Positions 1-7,149 of a stretch of DNA of 64,000 nt are shown in pieces (positions within the stretch are counted from its first letter, which is position 1; every line of letters begins with the position of its first letter). The stretch is from NCBI RefSeq assembly GCF_003148625.1, contig NZ_QGGO01000005.1, forward strand, positions 42,010 to 106,009. The letters run 5' to 3'. The DNA comes from Arcicella aurantiaca (GTDB lineage Bacteria; Bacteroidota; Bacteroidia; Cytophagales; Spirosomataceae). The translations under genes and the position numbers were made by a program. The notes under the pieces are model-generated. The model had not been told where the DNA came from and did not search any database. It saw only the letters and a program-made list of their open reading frames with translations.

Positions 1-41
1 ATATGTAATAAACGAACTTTATCTCCCAATCTATCTTGCAT
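1..41 (-). CDS. HEPN-domain (DUF86/HepT-like) protein, N-terminal fragment cut by the window edge
   Basis: Reading the minus strand from the ATG at 41-39 gives MQDRLGDKVRLLH before the window ends. This resembles the usual beginning of DUF86/HEPN proteins, which start with a short acidic and basic stretch and then R-L-x-H-I. The start overlaps the end of the nucleotidyltransferase gene by 11 bases in another frame, the normal arrangement of MNT-HEPN pairs. In the family, HepT is an RNase toxin that its MntA partner silences by adenylylation. The catalytic RX4-6H motif would lie outside the window, so the identification rests on context and 13 residues. Confidence 0.55.
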   Translation of the reverse strand, partial: MQDRLGDKVRLLH

Positions 42-324
42 ATATTAGTTCCTTTTCTTGTTCAACAAGTGGTCTTACAAATTTTGACAATGCTCTTTCT
101 GATACTAAATCTACTTTTCTGAGCAGCTTTTCTTGCAAATCCAGTTGCATTTGAACAAATCCTAAACCGATAGACTGAGAATAATCTAACTCTACCAAAA
201 TATCAATGTCACTTTTTTCAGTAGCTTCTCCTCTGACAAATGACCCAAAAAGATATGCTTTCAAAACTGGCTTGTCTTGAAAATAATCAATTATAATTTG
301 GCGATATTTTGAATCTAAAGTCAT
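31..324 (-). CDS. MntA-like minimal nucleotidyltransferase (antitoxin of an MNT-HEPN pair)
   Basis: A 97-residue protein with the minimal nucleotidyltransferase signature GSFVRGE followed by DIDILVEL, i.e. GS-x(10)-DxD, the nucleotide- and metal-binding core of the polymerase-beta-like fold. The length is normal for stand-alone MNT antitoxins. In characterised pairs the MntA protein transfers AMP groups to a tyrosine of the HEPN RNase and neutralises it. A HEPN start codon overlaps its stop. It lies 6 bases downstream of ccmE and looks co-transcribed with the ccm genes, an unusual place for such a module. Which protein is the toxin here is inferred from the family. Confidence 0.85.
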   Translation of the reverse strand: MTLDSKYRQIIIDYFQDKPVLKAYLFGSFVRGEATEKSDIDILVELDYSQSIGLGFVQMQLDLQEKLLRKVDLVSERALSKFVRPLVEQEKELIYAR

Positions 325-330
325 CTAATT

Positions 331-771
331 TTATGACTGCTTCGCTGGTTTTTCTACTTCTTTAAACTCAGCATTTCCATCTTGATATTTTGATGGACAT
401 TTCAACAAGATTTTTTCACATTTGAAAACCTGCCCTTCCATATTACCGATGATAACAATTTGTTCAGCTTTTCCTAAATCTTGTGGCTTAGGAGCATTAT
501 AAACTACTTTTTGTGAGCGACCTTTGTTATCAGTTAAGGTAAATTCTAAGTGATTGGCGTCAATCGCTGGGTTATAAATCAAATCTTCAATATCCCCCGA
601 AGCACTTTTTTTCAGTTTACCAACCACGTGAACTTGATTAACATCACCGCTTTTCGCCTTTACTTCCGCATCAGCAAAATCTGTGTAGGTACTTGCTTCT
701 GTACCTGTTGAAACAAGGATTGCCACAGCAATAGCAATCACGATAAGTCCGAAAATATGTGTCTTTTTCAT
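331..771 (-). CDS. ccmE: Cytochrome c maturation heme chaperone CcmE (cysteine type)
   Basis: A 146-residue protein with one N-terminal membrane anchor (about residues 5-21) and an OB-fold periplasmic domain. CcmE carries heme from CcmC to the CcmF/H ligase outside the cytoplasmic membrane. Classical CcmE binds heme covalently through His in an HxxxY motif; this protein has C125-P-S-K-Y129, the CxxxY variant known from some bacteria and archaea. The next genes upstream are ccmD, ccmC and ccmB, which supports the call. A heptamer inverted repeat fills the gap before its start codon. Confidence 0.85.
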   Translation of the reverse strand: MKKTHIFGLIVIAIAVAILVSTGTEASTYTDFADAEVKAKSGDVNQVHVVGKLKKSASGDIEDLIYNPAIDANHLEFTLTDNKGRSQKVVYNAPKPQDLGKAEQIVIIGNMEGQVFKCEKILLKCPSKYQDGNAEFKEVEKPAKQS

Positions 772-779
772 ATTAGTTG

Positions 780-852
780 TTAGGTTTTAGTGGTTAGGTT
801 TTAGGAGTTAGTTACAAAATACTAAGACCTAAAACCTAACTCCTAAAACCTA
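780..852. repeat. STRR-like heptamer inverted repeat, TAGGTTT type
   Basis: The left arm at 780-811 is tandem 7-mers such as TTAGGTT, TTAGTGG and TTAGGAG. The right arm at 822-852 is nearly its reverse complement, so RNA from either strand can form a stem of about 30 bp with a loop of about 10. It fills the whole ccmD-ccmE gap and touches the ccmD stop codon. Confidence 0.85.
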
Positions 853-1071
853 TTTTTTAATTTGTTTTTCTAACTTTGAAATTTTACTGTCAAGGTTTAC
901 TAAATAAACGATGATTCCTGTAAAAATGGTTGCAACAACCGCTACTACTACATAGATTCTACCATCTTCATAAAGTTTATCTGCCATGTCTATTTCATTT
1001 GAGGCATTTTCCTGAGCAAACAAACTTACCGAGATTAATAAAAACGTGATTAGGGAAAGTATTTTTTTCAT
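850..1071 (-). CDS. ccmD: CcmD-family small membrane protein
   Basis: A 73-residue protein with a signal-like N-terminus (MKKILSLITFLLISVSLFA), a short acidic linker, one transmembrane helix (about residues 38-58) and a lysine-rich end (KISKLEKQIKK). This is the size and topology of CcmD proteins, which join the CcmABC complex and help release heme-loaded CcmE. Its place between ccmC and ccmE supports the assignment, since CcmD sequences are poorly conserved. Only 2 bases separate it from the unknown gene upstream. Confidence 0.7.
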   Translation of the reverse strand: MKKILSLITFLLISVSLFAQENASNEIDMADKLYEDGRIYVVVAVVATIFTGIIVYLVNLDSKISKLEKQIKK

Positions 1072-1073
1072 TT

Positions 1074-1553
1074 TTAAAATATTATAAAGTCTTCAAAATT
1101 GTTTTGATATTCGGTTAGGTCAATTTGCTTATTGGTCACCTTTCCGTTTTTGAAAGTTAATCTTAGTGTAAGATTGTCTTTGTATTCAGAACCTGACGAT
1201 TGATTTTCATATAATCCAAGCAATGTTTCTTGGTCAATTATAATTGGTTGATTCCAATTCTCAATTTCTCTGACTACCAAGACATAGCTAACTTCTTTAA
1301 TGGAGTCTCTTAATTGTTTCAGAGACAATTTGAATTGAGCTGTATAACCTCCATTTTTAAGATAAATTGCCTTTGAGGTCTTTACTTGTACTCGTACAAG
1401 TTCCCCGTTAAAATCTTTCACCACGAAAATATCATCACCAACATCTACCTCTGGAATTGCCACATTCCAACCTCTTAAAAGAAATTCAGACATCACAAAC
1501 AAATGCCCTGCCTTACCAAAATATAGATGTTCGTTAGGGAATTGGTTATTCAT
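1074..1553 (-). CDS. PD-(D/E)XK-like protein of unknown function inserted in the ccm operon
   Basis: A 159-residue soluble protein. The N-terminal part reads Y-F-G-K-A-G-x-L-F-V-x-S-E-F-L-L-R-G, then D40-D41 and V-Q56-V-K58. This pattern (G-x-x-G..E, acidic pair, beta-strand with (E/Q)xK) is typical of a restriction-endonuclease-like fold. I infer a nuclease or nuclease-derived domain; Q in place of E may reduce activity. It overlaps the preceding gene by 8 bases and sits between ccmC and ccmD, where no such gene is expected. A cargo or defence-related function is possible but unproven. Confidence 0.6.
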   Translation of the reverse strand: MNNQFPNEHLYFGKAGHLFVMSEFLLRGWNVAIPEVDVGDDIFVVKDFNGELVRVQVKTSKAIYLKNGGYTAQFKLSLKQLRDSIKEVSYVLVVREIENWNQPIIIDQETLLGLYENQSSGSEYKDNLTLRLTFKNGKVTNKQIDLTEYQNNFEDFIIF

Positions 1554-1845
1554 ATAAATTCAAATCTTCTATTTTCGTGTCTGATTCTGGGTCGTAAAAC
1601 GAGACTGTTTTGATTTTTTTAAGGTCTTCTTGATTATACATTCCTAAAAGTAGTGGAAGTACAGCCGTTTCTAACCATCCTAACATGGATTGAAAATTAC
1701 TTTTTTTTCCATAATTAACAACAATAAAACTTGCAGGATTTGCTCTATCTCCAAATTCTTCAATAATTTTCAATTTCTGATTTGGTAGAATTGAAAAACC
1801 GTAGCCACTTGACTGCTTTGTTAGATAAACTCTTAAATTCTCCAT
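1546..1845 (-). CDS. Hypothetical protein, partner of the PD-(D/E)XK-like gene
   Basis: A 99-residue protein that I do not recognise. It has no signal peptide or clear membrane helix; a hydrophobic segment (LETAVLPLLLGMY, about residues 58-70) is too short for a confident span. It begins 4 bases after the ccmC stop and its end overlaps the next start by 8 bases, so the two unknown genes form a tightly coupled cassette within the ccm operon. It could be a regulator or partner of the downstream nuclease-like protein, or a member of a Bacteroidota ccm-associated family. Confidence 0.6.
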   Translation of the reverse strand: MENLRVYLTKQSSGYGFSILPNQKLKIIEEFGDRANPASFIVVNYGKKSNFQSMLGWLETAVLPLLLGMYNQEDLKKIKTVSFYDPESDTKIEDLNLYE

Positions 1846-1849
1846 AACC

Positions 1850-2515
1850 TTAACTATTTTCTTGATGAATTTGCTCTAAATTTTTCAAGCGTAATCTCAA
1901 ATTAGTAATCCAATATCCCAAACAAATCCAGCCAAGACAAGCAGGGTAAAATACAATTCTCATGGTATGTTCTGTATCCATTGGTTTAAAACCGGGATTT
2001 CCTCCATTTCCTGGGTGCAAAGAATCCGTCATTCTTGGCAAAATAATCAACAATGGAATTAGAAGTGCAACCGCAAAAATATTGTAAATGGCAGAAATTC
2101 TTGCCCTTTGTTGTTCATCGTTGAACGAACCACGTAAGATGATATATGCAAAATAAATCAATAGTCCAATGGCTGCACCATTGAGTTTTACGTCGTTGGT
2201 CCACCAAGCTCCCCACGTATATCTTGCCCAAATACTGCCCGTTGCGATTCCTACAATTCCGAATAAAATCCCTGTGCTGGCATATTCAGCGGCTTTTGTA
2301 TCGAACAATGTTTGCGGACTACGAAGATATTTTATCGAATTCCACACTGAAACGCTCAACATCGTAAACATTCCAAACCACATGGGTACGTGGAAATACA
2401 AATTACGGGCAGTCTCGTGTAAAACGGGCTGACGTGGAATTCTACCTAAAAATCCCCAAATTAATACATAATAAAGTAGCCCTACGGCTAAGAATTTATA
2501 CCAATTGTTTTTCAT
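1850..2515 (-). CDS. ccmC: Heme exporter / cytochrome c biogenesis protein CcmC
   Basis: A 221-residue integral membrane protein with about six helices. The heme-handling tryptophan-rich segment is visible as T-W101-G-A-W104-W105 in an external loop, with the two flanking heme-ligand histidines H42 (FHVPMW) and H167 (SLHPGNG). CcmC presents heme to CcmE on the periplasmic face of the inner membrane. It is about the usual family length. The gene follows ccmB across a heptamer inverted-repeat gap. Confidence 0.93.
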   Translation of the reverse strand: MKNNWYKFLAVGLLYYVLIWGFLGRIPRQPVLHETARNLYFHVPMWFGMFTMLSVSVWNSIKYLRSPQTLFDTKAAEYASTGILFGIVGIATGSIWARYTWGAWWTNDVKLNGAAIGLLIYFAYIILRGSFNDEQQRARISAIYNIFAVALLIPLLIILPRMTDSLHPGNGGNPGFKPMDTEHTMRIVFYPACLGWICLGYWITNLRLRLKNLEQIHQENS

Positions 2516-2520
2516 AATAT

Positions 2521-2670
2521 CAGTTATCAGTAAACAATTATCAGTTATCAGTCGGACTGCAAACAGTTTGTCTGTAAACCTCTAAAACATTCATTGATAA
2601 GTCTATTTTATATCACTACATTTTTAAATCTCTATTTTCTATTAACTGTTTACTGATAACTGTAAACTGA
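2521..2670. repeat. STRR-like heptamer inverted repeat, AGTTATC type
   Basis: The left arm (2521-2552) contains 7-mers AGTTATC, AGTAAAC, AATTATC, AGTTATC in tandem. The right arm (2641-2670) carries the complementary words. The loop is about 88 bases. The first 28 bases of the left arm recur exactly in the copy ahead of feoA, and 25 of them ahead of fadN. It occupies the whole ccmB-ccmC gap. Confidence 0.85.
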
Positions 2671-2671
2671 T

Positions 2672-3337
2672 TTAGCTTCTCCACAAATACGGAAACAAAA
2701 TCACACTTAACACCAACACGATTCCATCAATTGCTAAAAGCGTCAGGATTTCGTCTAAACTACTTCCTCTATCCAATCCGTCAAGGGCATTTTTAGAGAT
2801 TTTCAGAAGCATTATCAACATCGGAATAATAATCGGGAAACTCAAAATTGCCATGAGCGTCGCACTGTTTTCTGCTTTTGAGGCAATTCCTGCTACCATT
2901 GTTAGCGTACTCGAAAACCCGACTGCTCCCAAAACAATACTCAACAGATAAATTCCCATATCTTCTACGGGATTTCCCATTACCACCGCATATACACCAA
3001 AACCAACTAATGCCAATACCAGCATCAAAATTGTGTTGTAAATAATCTTTGAAAGAATTATCCCTACGGGGCTTGCCAAGGTATAATAATACAACAATCT
3101 TCCAAAACGCTCTTGAGTAAAACTCTTTGCAATGGCATTCATCGCTGTAAACAATAGGATAATCCAGAACAAAGTATTCCACGTAAGTTTGTCAATCTGG
3201 TTTGACTTCAATCTAAACGACAAATAACAAACATAAACCGTACTTACGATATACAATAACATTCCGTTAAGGGCATATTTCTGCCGAAGTTCCAGTCTAA
3301 TTTCTTTATCAATTAGTGCTTTTATTTCTTTTAGCAT
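2672..3337 (-). CDS. ccmB: Heme exporter protein CcmB (ABC permease)
   Basis: A 221-residue membrane protein with about six helices, starting MLKEIKALIDKEIRLELRQK, the usual cytosolic start of CcmB. The segments SFTQERFGRLLYYYTLASP and FSSTLTMVAGIASKAENSATLMAILSFP match the conserved family blocks. With the CcmA ATPase, which is not encoded here, it forms the ABC part of the CcmABCD complex that drives release of heme-CcmE. It is the first gene of the ccm run in this window; ccmA must lie elsewhere. Confidence 0.92.
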   Translation of the reverse strand: MLKEIKALIDKEIRLELRQKYALNGMLLYIVSTVYVCYLSFRLKSNQIDKLTWNTLFWIILLFTAMNAIAKSFTQERFGRLLYYYTLASPVGIILSKIIYNTILMLVLALVGFGVYAVVMGNPVEDMGIYLLSIVLGAVGFSSTLTMVAGIASKAENSATLMAILSFPIIIPMLIMLLKISKNALDGLDRGSSLDEILTLLAIDGIVLVLSVILFPYLWRS

Positions 3338-3341
3338 TTTA

Positions 3342-3440
3342 TTAGGACTTGGGTTTTAGGAGTTAGGATATAGGTAACAAATGGCAGAAATCCTTTCATA
3401 GAAATATCTAAATCCTAACCCCTAAATCCCAAGCCCTAAT
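3342..3440. repeat. STRR-like heptamer inverted repeat, TTAGGAT type
   Basis: Tandem 7-mers (TTAGGAG, TTAGGAT, ATAGGTA) at 3342-3377 are answered by complementary words (ATCCTAA, CCCCTAA) at 3409-3440. It belongs to the same word class as the copy at 780-852. It lies directly upstream of ccmB, between the predicted promoter and the start codon. Confidence 0.8.
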
Positions 3441-3446
3441 TCGTTG

Positions 3447-3454
3447 CAAAGTTA
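3447..3454 (-). promoter_or_regulatory. Predicted -7 promoter element of the ccm operon
   Basis: On the minus strand this reads TAACTTTG, matching the Bacteroidota -7 consensus TAnnTTTG. A TTG lies 16 bases upstream (3471-3473), slightly closer than usual. The predicted transcript start near 3440 places the whole heptamer repeat in the mRNA leader. Confidence 0.4.
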
Positions 3455-3549
3455 CGACACAAACAAACCTCAAGCACATAAACAAAATAATATTTTGATA
3501 ATCGAAAATGTTTTCCTCCCGAATAGTTTACAATGAAGGAACTCTTTGG

Positions 3550-3557
3550 TAATTTTG
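3550..3557 (+). promoter_or_regulatory. Predicted -7 promoter element of feoAB
   Basis: TAATTTTG matches TAnnTTTG. A clear -33 TTG is lacking at the usual distance. The position would put the heptamer repeat at 3591-3685 in the feoA leader. Confidence 0.35.
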
Positions 3558-3590
3558 TTTTGTTTTGAATAAATCTAAATAAGAGTATTT

Positions 3591-3685
3591 TCAGTTATCA
3601 GTAAACAATTATCAGTTATGCAGTAAGGAGATTACTGACATAACTTTTATGCTCTGATAACTACTTACTGATAACTGATAACTGA
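3591..3685. repeat. STRR-like heptamer inverted repeat, AGTTATC type, ahead of feoA
   Basis: The left arm (3591-3628) and right arm (3652-3685) are built of AGTTATC/AGTAAAC words and their complements. The right arm ends three bases before the feoA start codon, so the repeat takes up the region where a ribosome binding site would lie and could pair it into a stem. Confidence 0.85.
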
Positions 3686-3687
3686 AT

Positions 3688-3906
3688 TTGAAAACTATAG
3701 CAGATTTGAAAATTGGAGAAAGAGGTATCATCGTTAATTTTACCGACGAAGGGCTTTCTCTAAAATTATTAGAAATGGGCTGTTTGCCAGGTACGCAAGT
3801 GACCATGACACACATCGCACCTTTCGGTGACCCTATTGCGGTCAAAGTTACGGGGTATGTTCTTTCCATGCGAAAGGACGAAGCTGCAACAATTATTGTA
3901 GCTTAG
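3688..3906 (+). CDS. feoA: Ferrous iron transport accessory protein FeoA
   Basis: A 72-residue protein, the usual FeoA size, with an SH3-like beta fold: GERGIIVNF, LLEMGCLPGTQV, and a C-terminal MRKDEAATIIV. FeoA is a small cytosolic partner of the FeoB iron channel. The start is TTG at 3688; translation from it gives the canonical MKTIADLKIGE beginning and no ATG is available in frame nearby. The gene is followed 71 bases later by feoB. Confidence 0.9.
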   Translation: MKTIADLKIGERGIIVNFTDEGLSLKLLEMGCLPGTQVTMTHIAPFGDPIAVKVTGYVLSMRKDEAATIIVA

Positions 3907-3977
3907 AGTTTTAACGATTGGTGTATCATCTTTACTAATCACTTATAAAAGATAGCCAATAAAACGGTTTACAAGTT

Positions 3978-6098
3978 TTGAAAAAATTACCAAAAATAGC
4001 CCTTATCGGCAATCCCAATGCAGGAAAATCGTCACTGTTTAACTCTATAACGGGTTTACGCCAAAAAACTGGTAATTTTCCCGGAGTTACGATGGATATG
4101 CTCATTGGCAAGTGGCACTTGGATAATGGCGGAGATGCAGAAATTCTGGATTTACCCGGAATTTATAGTATTTACCCAAAATCAGTTGATGAACAAGTCG
4201 TTATTAATATTTTAGCAAATCCACAACACCCAGATTATCCAGATTTAGCCATCGTTGTTGTTGATGCGTCCAATATTAAACGTAATCTTTTGTTATTCAG
4301 TCAGGTACGAGATTTAGGAATTCCTACGGTTTTGGCTTTGAATATGATTGACGTTGCTGAAAATCAAGGAATTGTTATTAATTCTGTAAAATTAGCACGA
4401 GAACTCAACGTTGAAGTTGCCGAAGTAAATGCCAAAAAAGGGATTGGGCTCAACGGTTTGCGTTTGGCCGTAAACAAAACCTTAGAGTCTGGCTATAATT
4501 CAAATGATTCTTTACCAATGGAATATTCTCATGAATTGGTAGCGGAAATCAAACAGAAATATGGCGATACTGACGACTATCACGCTCTTTTGTGGCTTTC
4601 TGAACACGATAATTTGCAACAATTCAATACTCAACAAAGAGTAGGTTTTGATAAACTACAAGAAAAGTACGGTTGGAATACGCAAAATGCACAGTCGAAA
4701 GAGACAATGGCAAGATACGCCCAACTCAATGAAATTGTTGATAATTGTCTTCACCAAATGCCTGTTGAAGATGAAGTTGTTAATACTTGGACTGACCGTT
4801 TGGATAAAATTTTCTTACATCGTTTTTGGGGATATTTTATTTTCTTGGGAATCTTATTCATCATGTTCCAAGCCATTTTTACTTGGGCAACTTACCCGAT
4901 GGACTTGATTGATGGTGGAGTCGCTCAATTAAATGACTTTTTGAAATCTCAACTCCCTCCTACCAAATTAACCGATTTATTGACCGATGGGCTAATTGCA
5001 GGGATTGGTGGTGTTTTGATTTTCATTCCTCAAATTGCCTTTTTATTCTTGTTTATTTCGCTTTTGGAAGAGACAGGTTATATGTCGAGAGTAATGTTTA
5101 TTATGGATAAACTTATGCGACGTTTTGGCTTAAACGGAAAATCGGTTGTACCACTCATTTCAGGCGTTGCCTGTGCCGTTCCTGCCATTATGAGTACCCG
5201 AAGCATTACTTCATGGAAAGACAGATTAATTACCATCATGGTAACGCCGCTAATGTCATGCTCTGCTCGTTTGCCAATTTATACGGTGCTTATCGCTTTA
5301 GTTGTTCCCGAAAAAAGTACGCTTTTCGGAATCTTTAATCTTCAAGGCGTTGCATTATTTGCTTTGTACTTATTAGGTTTCTTTATGGCTTTATTTTCGG
5401 CTTGGGTCATGAAAATCCTTTTGAAAGTTAAAGAAAGAAGCTATTTCATCATGGAATTACCTTCTTACAAAGGGCCCCGTTTTTCACACGTAATGTTTAC
5501 CATTTGGAATTCTACTAAAGCATTTGTTTTTGAAGCAGGAAAAATCATCGTTGCGATTTCTATTGTACTTTGGGTTTTTGCAAGTTATGGACCCGGAGAC
5601 GCCATCGAACAAGCTGAAATTAATGTTAAAATGCAAAATCCAACATTGACAGGTATTGATTTAGAGAATAAAATTGCGGCTCAAAAATTAGAAAATTCGT
5701 ATGCAGGACATTTTGGCAAGTTCATTGAACCTGCTATTAAACCTTTAGGTTACGACTGGAAAATTGGAATTGCCTTGATAACGTCTTTTGCAGCACGTGA
5801 AGTTTTTGTGGGGACAATGTCAACCATTTATAGTTTAGGTGGCGAAGTTGAAGACGAAAACGCAACAGTCATGAACAGAATGCGTGCAGAAATCAATCCT
5901 GAAACAGGAAAGCCACTCTATGATGCTGCTTTGGGCTTTTCACTACTCATATTTTACGCTTTTGCGATGCAATGTATGAGTACGCTCGCAACTACTTATC
6001 GAGAAACCAAGTCGTGGAAATATCCTGCAATACAGTTTTTCTATATGACTTCTTTAGCTTATTTTTCAGCATTCATTGTTTATCAATTTTTGAAATAA
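3978..6098 (+). CDS. feoB: Ferrous iron transporter FeoB
   Basis: A 706-residue inner-membrane Fe(II) transporter. The N-terminal G domain shows G1 GNPNAGKSS (residues 11-19), G3 DLPG (58-61) and G4 NMID (123-126), followed by a helical linker. The membrane part from about residue 275 has two Gate repeats (GGVLIFIPQIAFLFLFISLLE; ISGVACAVPAIMSTR with the conserved Cys). The start is TTG at 3978; the next in-frame Met would delete the G1 loop. It is about the usual length for Bacteroidota FeoB. Confidence 0.95.
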   Translation: MKKLPKIALIGNPNAGKSSLFNSITGLRQKTGNFPGVTMDMLIGKWHLDNGGDAEILDLPGIYSIYPKSVDEQVVINILANPQHPDYPDLAIVVVDASNIKRNLLLFSQVRDLGIPTVLALNMIDVAENQGIVINSVKLARELNVEVAEVNAKKGIGLNGLRLAVNKTLESGYNSNDSLPMEYSHELVAEIKQKYGDTDDYHALLWLSEHDNLQQFNTQQRVGFDKLQEKYGWNTQNAQSKETMARYAQLNEIVDNCLHQMPVEDEVVNTWTDRLDKIFLHRFWGYFIFLGILFIMFQAIFTWATYPMDLIDGGVAQLNDFLKSQLPPTKLTDLLTDGLIAGIGGVLIFIPQIAFLFLFISLLEETGYMSRVMFIMDKLMRRFGLNGKSVVPLISGVACAVPAIMSTRSITSWKDRLITIMVTPLMSCSARLPIYTVLIALVVPEKSTLFGIFNLQGVALFALYLLGFFMALFSAWVMKILLKVKERSYFIMELPSYKGPRFSHVMFTIWNSTKAFVFEAGKIIVAISIVLWVFASYGPGDAIEQAEINVKMQNPTLTGIDLENKIAAQKLENSYAGHFGKFIEPAIKPLGYDWKIGIALITSFAAREVFVGTMSTIYSLGGEVEDENATVMNRMRAEINPETGKPLYDAALGFSLLIFYAFAMQCMSTLATTYRETKSWKYPAIQFFYMTSLAYFSAFIVYQFLK

Positions 6099-6111
6099 TA
6101 AAACTGATTTA

Positions 6112-6197
6112 TACTTTATAAAAAAGGAATTGCGTATCTGAGCGTTTTGAACGACGACTTCCGTAAAGTACGCATCAAATTTTTATAATTGGTATTA
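6112..6197. repeat. Dispersed repeat R1, copy 1
   Basis: From TATACTTTATA to TTGGTATTA, with a core reading GCGTATCTGAG, then ACGACGACTTCCGTAAAGTA, then CGCATCAAAT. The same order of motifs is found near 8014 and, on the opposite strand, at 11731-11840. The ends resemble a short imperfect inverted repeat (T-A/T-ATAC-C/T-AA). Confidence 0.7.
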
Positions 6198-6200
6198 GAA

Positions 6201-6244
6201 AACAATAAAGCCTGTAAGATTGAAAACTTACAGGCTTTATTGTT
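6201..6244. terminator. Strong hairpin terminator after feoB
   Basis: A perfect 18-bp stem (left 6201-6218, right 6227-6244) with loop ATTGAAAA and a T-rich continuation. It lies about 100 bases past the feoB stop, just beyond the R1 repeat, and could end transcription from either side. Confidence 0.75.
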
Positions 6245-6481
6245 TTGTCTAAGGTAAAGTTCCACAAAATTTAATAGCTCCCTATCATCAATTTTAGATT
6301 TGCATTTTGCTTCTTTATCTCGCTTCATCAAATAATTAAGTAAATAATATCCGAAAGTCTATACAAAGACAACTTTTGACGAAATTCCACTTTTTTATTT
6401 GGGCGATTAATACTCAAGTCCTATCTTGAAATAGGATAAAACAAAGATTTTTTTTCTGTTAAACAAGTATTAAACAAAGCA

Positions 6482-7147
6482 ATGCCTCATCAACACGCCC
6501 TAATTATTTTTATCGACAATTCCCTAAAAAGAGAAAATAATAAACTTATAGAGAAACTCGGTCTTGAAAAAACTCAAGCAATTCAACAGGTTTTAATGCA
6601 AATTACTCAGTCTATTACTGACCAATTGTTATATACTAAAATCATTTTTTATTCTGACTATATTAACCAAAATGACAATTGGAGCAATACTGATTATGAT
6701 AAGCAATTGCAAAACGGTAAAAATATAGGCGAACGCATGAGAAATGCCTTTGAGTATGCTTTTAACCTAAAAGATAAAAATATCAAACAAGCGTGTATCA
6801 TTTGGGGCGATGTTACCGAATTAACGCTTTGGCATCTTACCAAATCATATTATGCACTGAATACTCACGATTGCGTTCTTGGCCCAAGCAATAATGGTAC
6901 TTATTATTTATTAGGAATGAAAAACCTGATTGAAGAGGTTTTTCAAAACAAATCTCAGGGAAACTCCAACATGATTCGTACAACTTGTGATGAAATGTAC
7001 CAACTACGGAAATCATATTATTTGCTCCCATATCTTTCTGATATAAATTCTATCGAAAATTTCACCCCACAATTTTCAAAATTATTGCACGAAGCTGGAA
7101 TTATCTCGGAGGACGAATTAATCAATTTAAAAGATTCAAAACAGTAA
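6482..7147 (+). CDS. DUF2064 / TIGR04282-like glycosyltransferase
   Basis: A 221-residue cytosolic protein of the GT-A-like DUF2064 family. Visible family motifs are GKNIGERMRNAF (about residues 80-91), CIIWGDVTELT (about 106-116) and VLGPSNNGTYYLLGM (about 133-147). Typical members read GTD(C/S)P-x-L where this one reads WGDVTEL, so it is a divergent member, though the aspartate is kept. Members work in arsenosugar and other small-molecule pathways in some bacteria; no partner gene here points to a substrate. It converges on the siroheme gene with 2 bases between the stop codons. Confidence 0.75.
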   Translation: MPHQHALIIFIDNSLKRENNKLIEKLGLEKTQAIQQVLMQITQSITDQLLYTKIIFYSDYINQNDNWSNTDYDKQLQNGKNIGERMRNAFEYAFNLKDKNIKQACIIWGDVTELTLWHLTKSYYALNTHDCVLGPSNNGTYYLLGMKNLIEEVFQNKSQGNSNMIRTTCDEMYQLRKSYYLLPYLSDINSIENFTPQFSKLLHEAGIISEDELINLKDSKQ

Positions 7148-7149
7148 AT

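Noticed and set aside
3612..3869. 85-residue frame opposite feoA
   Set aside because: Fully antisense to feoA and the heptamer repeat; a shadow.
6116..6331. 71-residue open frame on the minus strand after feoB
   Set aside because: It runs through the R1 repeat and the 18-bp terminator stem; its C-terminal residues come from the repeat, and there is no family resemblance.
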